This document shows, in pieces, positions 55,201 through 64,000 of a DNA stretch of 64,000 nucleotides (position 1 is the stretch's first letter; every line of letters begins with the position of its first letter). The stretch is taken from assembly GCA_907165065.1 (NCBI GenBank), contig OU015532.1, positions 39,784,339 through 39,848,338 on the forward strand, read 5' to 3'. Source of the stretch: Caprimulgus europaeus (Eukaryota; Chordata; Aves; Caprimulgiformes; Caprimulgidae). Both the position numbers and the translations under genes were made by a program. Under the pieces are notes generated by a model. The model did not search any database, was not told the DNA's origin, and saw nothing but the letters and a program-made list of their open reading frames with translations.

Positions 55201-55589
55201 CTGGACATAATGGCTTCCTATGGGCCTGCATTTCTAGGCTAAAATGCTGTTTTAATTTTTTTCTAAAGAAATTAACATTGCTCTTGTGTAAACACTGATA
55301 ATCTACTGACTAAACCTCTAAACCCCCTAACCAAATCTGACAGAAAGGGCAGAAGGTGCAGAAGGATCTCAAAGTTAAGGTCATATGGAAACATGGTGAA
55401 AATTACTGTGAGGAGGGAGAAAGAGGAATTTATTAATGTTTCTATAGAGGGACAGGTAGAAAATGTGCACAAGAATAATAGTGCTAGGTAGGACCAGTTC
55501 ATTTTGCCCTGTATCCTATCTCCAGCTATGTCACAAACACATGTCTAGGAAAAACAATAAAAAGATTGGTAAATAAATACAGTTTCCCC
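52235..55589. other. Probable intron after the signal-peptide exon
   Basis: No further exon, repeat family or RNA gene recognised. Confidence 0.35.
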
Positions 55590-56560
55590 CAATATGCTTC
55601 CAGTCTCCAGTCATTTGTAGTTTATGAACTCTATGAGCTGCAGATGTCTCTGTTTCTTTTTCCTGAATTTGGTCAGTGTCTCCTTGAAGCTATGTAGACT
55701 TCTAGCATCACAGCATTTCTATCATAACACCAAGATCCTGCTCTTGAGTTGTAGTAATCAGCTCATATGTAATAATTTCACTTGTTAGGATAGGATTTGT
55801 GTTTCTCCTGTGCATGACTTGAATTACCTACCTGAAAGTGCAACTGTGACTTTAGTGACAAGTCACTTATACTATAACATCCTTCCATGTTTCTTTGCAG
55901 TCTGTCTCTAGTTCTCTGTTGCCCTTTATCACCCTGAGTTACCCTTATCAACTGTCTTTGTTACTTCTATGTTTTTGGCATAACTTGTAAATGTGTTGAG
56001 CAGTTCAGATTCCTTACAGAATTCTGCTGCTAAGGTCAGCTCTTGCAGTGGATGGAGATTTCACTCCTACCTTTGTTTTTGTCTTTGGGCCACATTCTCA
56101 TCATGCTTGCAGGGACCTTCCATCTACCTGCTTAGCTACCTTCAGAGCTTTAGGAGAAGGTTTTTGTTGAAACCTTTTTGGAAATCTGAGTGTATCTGAC
56201 AGGTAACTCGTGCTGACTTATTTGTGAATCTCTCAAAGAACTGCAACAGTCTTAGACCAATTTGCCTTTAAAAGAGCCTAGTTGACTTGTTCACAAATAT
56301 ACTGTATTTATGCAGGTGCTTGCTAATTCTGTTCTCTGTTATAGTTTCTACTGATTTTTCAGTAGACGTCAGTATTACTCTATGCGGGTATACAGATCCT
56401 TGGGTTCCCTCGAGATCCTTCTGTAAACTGGTGTCAGATTTTCCACTCTCCAGTAATCAGACTCCAGAGTGGTTTTAGCTGAGAGGGTTGTCTGCTAGTA
56501 CGTAACAGTTTATCCATTTCAACCTTGTGTTCCTGTTGAGTCCCTTGGATAAACAACTTC
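55590..56560 (-). mobile_element. Ancient CR1/L3-like LINE relic (antisense)
   Basis: Read on the + strand, this matches the complement of the reverse-transcriptase region of old amniote CR1-type LINEs as I remember them. In order: GTGTTGAGCAGTTCAGATTC (about 55994), GGACCTTCCATCTACC (about 56112), GGAAATCTGAGTGTATCTGA (about 56180), TCTCAAAGAACTGCAACAG (about 56231), AATTCTGTTCTCTGTTATAG (about 56325). It is much more diverged than the other CR1 copies here and retains no open frame. Limits are approximate. Confidence 0.6.
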
Positions 56561-57839
56561 TGGTGACTTCATACTGTGTGTTTTGTCCACTTTTCCAAAT
56601 AAGTTTGGGATCATAAACTTTTCTCACAATCCCCCTCTTTGTGGAGTTTTCTGAATGTCCACAGTTTCTTCCGAAAGGATTCCAAGAATAAATCTGACTT
56701 CTTCGCAGTGGCTGTATCTTTTTAGAGAGCTTGTTTTATACTCTAGTCAGCTCCAGGCCACCCAGGGTTTCTGGAAAGCTTTCCATTGCTGAAAAGTAAT
56801 TTATCTGCTCTGCCTGCTTGCCAGCAAGTCAACACAGTTCCGTGGGGCAGCACATCCCTGGTTCTGCAGTGGATGAGGCATGCACTTTGTCCTTCCCAGC
56901 TGAGAGGAAAGCAGGGGAGGTGGAAGGGGCCAGGTGTATGGTGGGACAGTCCATAAAAAGGTAGAAGAATGAGGAGTGCTGGGGGGAGGTGAACACAAGG
57001 AACATGGAAAAGAGTTGGGAACAATGAGGGAGTGGGTTAAGTGATATAAGGAGTACCTAGGGTTTTGGGGAGCTGAAGGTGTAAGGGAAATAATGGATTC
57101 TAGTGGATTTGTTAAAAGGGTATGCTAACAAACCATGGCTAGACTGGTAGAGAGGAATGAAAGGAGATATACACAGTGAGTGTCAAAACCCCAAGCCATT
57201 AAAGCTAATGAAGCCTTGGGTTTTTTCTTCCTCTTTATGAAACATTTTGTCTTAATAAGGTACTCTCTTCTTCTGTACCATTTTGTATTTCACTTCCTGC
57301 TGTCACCATCTTGTTCACTTTCACTCTTGTTTTTCTAGTTTTGCTCAAATGCAATTCTTTGGTAACTTATTCATTATTCATAAAAATGGTACTTGGCATT
57401 CTTCCCCTTCAAAGCTCTTTGCAAGCCTGCTGTGTCTGAATCAAGATCAGTGGTTAAGACAGAATTATAAAAAATGCTTTGCTAATGTGGGTCTCATTCA
57501 TTCACTTATTTTTTTGTTGCATTTTCATCTAATACCATAGCTGGTTGCAGATGGATTTATCTTGAAAATGCATCTATTGGATTAGTAGCATCTATGTACA
57601 TTATAAATGTGAGAGATACACTGAATGTTTTCAGCTCCCTTTCAATTAAGTGCGAGTAGTGAATGCCACATGTCTTGCAGGGCTTACCTGTATCAAAACA
57701 TTATAGGTGATCATCATTGTAGCAATGGATAAGTCTTCTGGATAGAGAAAGGTGAAGGAAATGGTTCATGTCCTGAAAAGCACATGGTCTAAGAATACAC
57801 TCCAAATGGGTTGTTTTTGTCAGGGCCCTGATGGCACTG
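56561..57839. other. Intergenic or intronic sequence
   Basis: Nothing recognised. Confidence 0.4.
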
Positions 57840-58508
57840 TGTGGTGGTTTTACTTTTCTAGCAGCCACACACAGCTGCTCACTCTCTCCCCTCCCCACTA
57901 GGGAATAGGGGAGAGAATTGGAAGGGTAAGGGTACAGAGACTTGTAGGTTGAGGTAAAACCAATTTATTAACTGGAATAAAATAAAACTTGAAATAATAA
58001 TGACAAGAACAATGGCAATAATAAAATAGTGGTGGTAATAGTAATAATAAAATACACGGCTGAATGACACACAGTGCCATTGCTCACCACCCAGCAACCC
58101 CTGCCCGGCCTGTGCTTTGATAATGATCCTGGGGGAGCGACCACCCGAAAAACTGAAACAGCAATCCTGGAATAGCAAGAGCCCAAACGAGCCAGCGAGA
58201 GAGAGAGGGAGAGAGACCCTCATTAATACACTGAATATGACGGTATATGATATGGAATATCCTATTAGCATATCCAAATGCTAATTTGGCTCATTCACTC
58301 TACTATTCCTTGCCTGCCCCAGACCTTGCACCTGCAGACAAGCAAAACACAAAGTCCTTTGACTTGCAGTGGCAAGTTTCAACTTGCAGTTGAAAACATT
58401 GCTATGTTATCAGTGTTCTCATAACAAATCCCCTACTGAAACCAAAACACAGTGTTATTTTAACTACTATGAAGAAAATTAATTCTATCCTAGCTGGAAA
58501 CCAGGACA
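57840..58508 (-). mobile_element. Solo LTR of an avian ERVL-like retrovirus (older copy)
   Basis: On the - strand the element starts TGTCCTGGTTTCCAGCTAGG and ends GTAAAACCACCACA, with the TG...CA ends of an LTR; 669 bp. A poly(A) signal AATAAA lies at 57969-57964. Flanks CACTG (57835-57839) and CACTA (58509-58513) are a near-perfect 5-bp target duplication. It aligns over its length with the LTR at 63066-63733. There is no retroviral coding sequence, so this is a solo LTR left by recombination. Confidence 0.88.
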
Positions 58509-58513
58509 CACTA

Positions 58514-58860
58514 TTAGGCTTTACTGGTCCTGACTGTCCTCACCGCACCCTTCCTGCAGCCCAGGACCCCATTGCAGCTGCCTGGGACTGTCAGCCCCTG
58601 CCCCAGTGATGCTGCAGCAGGGATGGTCTCCATCTCCCCACAGTCCTGCCCTGCCTGGACATGGGCCCTAACAAGCCAGGCCCACATGCAGTCCCATGTC
58701 CTGGCCTGGCTTTGGCTGAAGGTGCCCGGTTCCTGGGGCTGGGGCTGTCCCCCAGCCTGCCCTGCTGCCCTGGGAGACCTCTGTGCTACTGGCCCCCAGC
58801 CCACAGGGAGCAGCCAGCCCTCAGGGCACCCTGACAGTTTTTGGGTATTTTTGGTTGCCT
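58514..58860. other. GC-rich block next to the LTR
   Basis: About 340 bp that is clearly more GC-rich than everything around it, rich in CCTG/CAGG words, with open frames on both strands and no recognisable protein. It starts just outside the LTR target site, so it is not part of that LTR. It may be an unrecognised repeat. Confidence 0.4.
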
Positions 58861-58883
58861 GCCTCTCCCCCCTCCCTTATTAG

Positions 58884-58921
58884 CTTTTCTCTGAGCAATT
58901 AACTTTTCTCTAAGCAATTAT
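58884..58921 (+). repeat. 19-bp tandem repeat, two copies
   Basis: CTTTTCTCTGAGCAATTAA is followed directly by CTTTTCTCTAAGCAATTAT, with 17 of 19 bases the same. Confidence 0.85.
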
Positions 58922-59220
58922 AGTTAAAACTTAGCAAAGCTGCATTTTTCACTGAAGATTTCTTACTGCCACAACTTTGGCAATGAAACCATTATAAAAT
59001 AAATGACTGGTGATAAATTTCTTTTGTAAAGTGTTTGGTTTTCACTTTTCTTTCATATGCATTTCTTCAATAGAGCTACAGTTCAGGGGTGTGTCAAAAT
59101 AAACATTAACCTTATTTCAAAAACTGTAAACCCCAGAAAGCAGATATTTATCAAATAAAAGGATGTAGTGTTATTTGAGAAGTACTAAGAAAGGTTAAAG
59201 AGAGAGTCTGATTTTTACTT
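58922..59220. other. Unassigned sequence
   Basis: AT-rich, nothing recognised. Confidence 0.4.
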
Positions 59221-59225
59221 AAGCC

Positions 59226-59346
59226 ATGGAAATGCTGCATAAAATGACAGTGACACCTGGGCAATCAACCTCACATTATTCATCACTGGAAGTGCTGCAT
59301 AAAATGACAGTGACACCTGGGCAATCAACCTCACATTATTCATCAT
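59226..59346. repeat. 60-bp tandem duplication
   Basis: Two units with a 60-bp period. TGCTGCATAAAATGACAGTG and the 43 bases after it recur unchanged. Differences cluster at the unit edges (GGAAATG against GGAAGTG, CATCACTG against CATCATTG). Confidence 0.95.
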
Positions 59347-61724
59347 TGACAGCAATATCTATTTTCAGTGGGTAACAATTGTACAGGGCTTTGTAGTCAA
59401 CTTCCAATGTCAAAGATTTCCCACTGTATCCTCAGGTGTTGGCACCAAGATTTGTAGCAGATCTGAATGGAGCCTAGTAATTTTGTGATGCAGCTCAAGA
59501 AATCACAGTAAAAATTTTTCAGTGTCAAAAAAGATGCTTTAATTACAGCTCAGTGGACCAAAGTTGTGTGACCTGAGCTAAAAGCAAGCACTAGCGTTGT
59601 CCAAAACCTCTCAGGCATAGCATGAGTATCAGTACCCATGTGCTTTGAGCAGCAACTGTTGGAGTGGTGTAACATGATGTTTTGTTGCTGCTTGTCAGTC
59701 TGGAGAGGCTGCACAAAGAACCACAGAATAATTCAGCTTGTCTATCTTTAGGCCCTTAGAGGTGCCCAAGGAGTAAAGGTGAGAACTTGGCTGGGTTTTA
59801 GGTTCTTTGGACCTGTGACTGCAGACCTTCACTGCTCACTTTGGACTGTATAGTAAATTGATATTTGCTTTGATAGCTTGCTAGTATTTGAGTTGCATTT
59901 GAGTTGCAACAAGGCACTAGGAAATTATTCATGCTGGATCACTAGTCCACGTTTGGTTATATGAACTTTGTGGATCACTGCACACCTGTGATGCACCCAT
60001 CTAGGAAGCATAGTCCTCTTCCCGTGCACAGTTTCCTATCCATCTCATCAGACTGACTGAGGAGTCTTTCAAGGGCCCTTTTAAAATTGTTCCTACATAC
60101 TGCCAACATTTCTGTCTTTCTGAGTGAAGTCCCATTCATAACTCCTCTTCCAGTGCATGTTTCTTATAAGAAAATAAATATTACATGGTCTATATTATGC
60201 TATCTAGGATCTTTTTCCAGAATTACTCTGGGTCTGATGAATACAGGAATTGCCTTTAAAGATGAAGTCTGGATCTCTCATTACTCAGAGGCATATCTTT
60301 TTTACTTGCTGGTTATATCAGATACAGTTGGCCTGATAACAGCAGATGCTGCAACTACATCAGCAACACATCTATCTAGGAACTGATGAAAGCAATGCAG
60401 TGTTCATAAAAATGAAATCACTGGTCTAAACCTTTATACCACAGCAGCCTGTTTGCCAATAAGCACTGAGAGCATGTGGTGCCAGGGTCACGTGCATCAT
60501 TGATATCCCTGGGAGCTATGCATTTCTGTTGTCTTTAACAGGCAATAAAACCAGACAGAGCAGTTGGGCATTAACTGACTGCTCTTTCTGGAGGTTTTTA
60601 AAAGTCAAGTAAGATGGTTGTAGACTTTATCTTACTTTTCCTGAAACATTAAAGTATATAGTTAATGCAGATAAAGGAACTGCATTCTTGCATGCATGTT
60701 AGGCTGAAATGAGGGAGGAATGGAACAAAATTAATTGGTGACAGTGATGAGTTTTGTAGATTTTTATTTCTGGAGTCCAGGAGGGGCTGGGATTTAGTCT
60801 CCCTGGCTGACAACAGATAAAAGCATTCTGGAATCTGAAGAGAATAGAAAGAGGTTTTGGAACAGAAAGTAGCTAAGAGCATGTAAAACATCTTGTTAAC
60901 AGATTAGATAATAATAGATTTCTTATTTATTATCACTATGCGGCTTTATATTTGCTGTATACACATACATGCAGTTGCTGGAGTAATGAGAACTATGCAG
61001 TTTTTCTGAATGTGGGAGTTGGGCCCCTATTAAAATGTTTTTCTAGCTCTCTATGGCTTTGAAAGGATTCTCCTGCCTGATGCTCCTTTTGAGGTGTACA
61101 TAAATGGGAGTGATACTGAGAAAATTATTGTTCTGGCACTCTGCAGAGGCATAAGCCTGGCAACAAAGGGGCCTGCATATTTTACTCTCTATAGAAGGAA
61201 TAAGGAATACTACTTCTGTAGGAGAGATGTTGGAATATTTATCAGGTTGGTGTGTGTGTGTCAGGGAAGGGCTTTCTATCCTAATTGTCTTCCAGTAATC
61301 TGACTTTCAAATGCTCCTCCTTTTAGAGCATTTAGATATTTTTATATATTAGATATTTTTATCTACATGTTTTTTTCTCCCTTATGCTGATTGAAAGGTC
61401 CCTTGTTTCCAGAGTGAGCTAATACTGCTCCTAAATCAGTCAGTTGATACAGAGGAATAAAACTGGAGAGGAACAGAGTGGTAGCATGTTTTATTCTTTT
61501 GAGAGTAAGAGAAGAGAGGTTACAGGGGGAGGAATTAGTTGCCTGAAAGAAAAATGAGGAAAATAAGATGCCTTGCTGAAAATTGAAACTCCATTGATGG
61601 GATTACTCCTGGAAAGGCAAATGAGAATGCAAAAGATAAACACTGAGCTCAATATCTGGAATGGAAGAAAGGGAGAAGGGTTTGACAAGGGGTCAGAGAG
61701 ATGCTGACTTGGCAGAGAGAAAGT
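59347..61724. other. Unassigned sequence between two LTRs
   Basis: No gag, pol or env-like frame and no supported exon. This argues that the two LTRs do not bound one provirus. Confidence 0.5.
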
Positions 61725-62034
61725 GTAGAGAGGTGGGGGTGGGTCTATTCAATGAAGTCACAAGTGATAGGACAAGAGGAAATGGCCTCAAGTTGCACCA
61801 AGGGCAGCTGAAATTGGATGTGAGGAAGAATTTCTTTAGTGAAAGGGCTCTCAGGCATTGTAGTGGGTTGCCCAGGGCAGTGGTGGAGGAGCCCCCATCC
61901 CTGGAGGTATTTAAGAGTCATCTAGACATAGTGCTTAGGAACATGGTGTAGTCAGGGACCTGTCAGTGTTAGCTTAGTGATTGGACTTGATCTTAAAGAT
62001 CTTTTCCAATCGAGGCAATTCTGTGATTCTGTAA
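61725..62034 (+). mobile_element. CR1 LINE 3' end (+ strand)
   Basis: The 3' terminal 0.3 kb of a CR1. The C-terminal ORF2 part reads [20 protein letters not shown] and then [11 protein letters not shown] (61661-61951 frame). It is followed by the untranslated end GGACTTGATCTTAAAGATCT and the octamer tail ATTCTGTGATTCTGT. 5'-truncated; the left edge is approximate. Confidence 0.93.
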
Positions 62035-63065
62035 ATCACAGAATTGAATGTAGAATGTGTGAATGTAGAAGTGGATGTAACCTTGGTAGTGCCATGGAGT
62101 GAGCAAGGTGAAGGCAAACAGAGTTAGTCTCAACCAGAAAACTTGTCCTGAAGGATTCTATTTGCAGAGGTATTAGAAAGAATTGCACAAAACTTTAGTG
62201 AAGGAAATTGAATAGCATGAGCCAAGAAGAAAGTGTTTCACTTTAGAGCAATATAGGTAATAGGCAGGAAGAATTTGGGGTGACTTTGCAGCTAGCTAGT
62301 TGTGAGTAATTTGGTAGTAAATGCATAAATATAGTAGGAAGATTGACTCTGTTGCTCTTGCCAGTTGCAGGAAATTATTCTTTAAAAGTGGGTGAGAGAA
62401 AGAAAGAAACAAAACCATAACTCAAGGACATACAGTCAGGCAGGGAGTATGTATAGAAAATTACAAAACCTGTTTAAATAATAAAGGAGGATTAATCCAT
62501 GTATCTTGTCTGAGTCAGATTCACTGGATAATCTGTTAGGCTATTACCTCCTTCTAGCAGAGACATGGATGTCTTATGTAAAAGCAGTTATCGCTTAAAT
62601 GAAGTGAAAATTATATTCTTAAAGTGAGGAGCTTATGGCTTCTCTGTAGGCCTTGGAAAGTGACCTAGGTGGGTGTAAAGTGTGTGCTGAGTAGGGTTAA
62701 TATCCCTGCTGTGCTGAAATTCTCCATTTCTAGGATGTTCCTCCACTCCAGCAGAAAACCTTTATGATGGCATTTACTAGCTGGGTTATCATCAGGGAGC
62801 TTATATGAGGATGCAGGAGGGTCAACAGGAAGGAATGGAAACAGAGCACAAGCAGGGAAACAGAGGATGGAAACATGAGGTGCTGTATGCAACTAGAGGA
62901 TGGATTGGGACCCAGACCCAGGGGTTGTGTAAATTTTGTGTGTGGAGGGGAATTAGACTATCTCTCAGTATTTTTTTTTACCCTTTCTTTCTCTTCCTGC
63001 CCACTCTTCACTAACCAAATGTCTAAGTGCTCAAATGGCAAGCATTACCTTCTCAGCTGTATGAT
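62035..63065. other. Unassigned sequence
   Basis: Nothing recognised. Confidence 0.45.
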
Positions 63066-63733
63066 TGTGATAGTTTCACTGGGCTAGCCCTTGGCTAGCA
63101 GCCAACACAGCCCTTCACCCACTTCCCCCCACCCCCAGGGGATAGGGGAGAGGATTGGGGGGCAAGGGTAAGGAGGCTTGTAGGTTGAGACAAGAACAGT
63201 TTAATAATAGAAAGAAAACTTAAAATAATACTAATATTAAAATAGTGTGATAATGATAACAGTAACAAAATATGCAAGTGAATGACACCCAGTGTTATAG
63301 CTCAGCCCCCTCCTGACCGAGCCCGGCTGTTCCCAGATAACGATCCCGGAGGAGCGACAATCCCGAACCGAAACCGCAATCCCGGGAGAGCGAGAGCCCA
63401 AGTGAAAGCCAGAGAGAGAGAGAGAGGAAGAGCCCCTCACTGATAGACTGGGCATGATGGGATATGATATGGAACATCCCACTGGCATATCCAACTGTCA
63501 ATTAAGTTTATTAATTTAAATATTCTTCTCCTCCCTTAAATCTTGTGCTTGTGGACTGACAGAACACAAAGTCCTTCACTTCCAGTGACAAAAATGCAAA
63601 CACTGGGATGTTATCAGTCTCTCTCTCTCACAGCGAGTCCCTGGAAGGAAAATGCAGCACAATTCAAGCTACTAAAAAAAAAACCAACCCAAAACCCAGA
63701 AAACTGCTCTATTTCAGCTAAAAAACCAGGACA
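63066..63733 (-). mobile_element. Solo LTR of an avian ERVL-like retrovirus with perfect target duplication
   Basis: LTR of 668 bp. On the - strand it runs from TGTCCTGGTTTTTTAGCTG to GCCCAGTGAAACTATCACA. It is flanked on both sides by ATGAT (63061-63065 and 63734-63738), a perfect 5-bp target-site duplication. A poly(A) signal ATTAAA lies at 63205-63200. It contains a GA-rich simple repeat at about 63413-63427. No retroviral genes adjoin it. Confidence 0.93.
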
Positions 63734-64000
63734 ATGATACACACGTAAACTGCCCTACAGGTGCAGCTGCACAGCAAACCCTGTTTTTAGTGTCATGCCC
63801 TATCTAACTATGCATTTACCTTCTTTTCCCAAACAGGATCAATCTTGTTGCATCTTGCAATTATTCTTTTTTTTTTCCAGGATATTGCTATTCTTCTTGC
63901 TAAACCCTCATATCCTGTTGTATGTGGATCCCATCAGCTCCAGTAGACCTTTTTTTCCTGAAAATATGTGCTTTTAAGGCAATGTATTTTTGTTCACGCC
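63734..64000. other. End of window
   Basis: Flank of the solo LTR, beginning with the 5-bp target duplication ATGAT. No feature recognised. Confidence 0.5.

Noticed and set aside
58514..58883. Coding gene in the GC-rich block (frames of 96 and 103 codons)
   Set aside because: Open frames on both strands arise from GC-rich composition. No domain, and low-complexity Pro/Ala/Gln content.
57840..63733. A complete short provirus bounded by two LTRs
   Set aside because: Outer flanks do not match, each LTR has its own target duplication, and no retroviral genes lie between.

Overview
The window is vertebrate nuclear DNA, almost certainly from a bird. It is AT-rich, with multi-exon genes and long introns. 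It carries several CR1 retrotransposon copies ending in the CR1 octamer repeat, and solo LTRs of the avian ERVL-like type. There are no bacterial operons, CRISPR arrays or phage genes.

Bases 1-22360 hold the 3' three quarters of presenilin-1 (PSEN1) on the + strand. This is the catalytic subunit of gamma-secretase. Nine coding exons (human exons 4-12) run from 1974 to 18402. They splice in frame into 440 codons, including both catalytic aspartates and the PAL motif. The initiator exon (about 29 residues) lies upstream of the window. A 3' UTR with several poly(A) signals follows, up to about 22360. Intron 6 carries a 5'-truncated CR1 on the - strand.

Bases 22900-24945 hold an older + strand CR1 interrupted by the 3' end of a - strand CR1, so the insertions are nested. 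From about 25 to 52 kb the DNA is mostly intergenic. The exception is an intronless-looking gene at 33244-33516, with a TATA box 120 bp upstream of its ATG, encoding an unrecognised 90-residue coiled-coil protein. There is also a CpG-dense exon-like patch at 28839-28935, part of an LTR ending at 38737, and a TA microsatellite.

At 52178-52234 there is a signal-peptide exon with good splice sites. By position (downstream of PSEN1, same strand) it could be the first coding exon of papilin (PAPLN); no later PAPLN exon is visible. The last 9 kb hold an ancient CR1-like LINE (55590-56560), two independent solo LTRs in the same orientation (57840-58508 and 63066-63733, the second with a perfect 5-bp target duplication), a GC-rich block, a 60-bp tandem duplication and a CR1 3' end. 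I found no undescribed multi-gene system. The best novel candidates are the coiled-coil gene and the exon-like patch at 28.9 kb.
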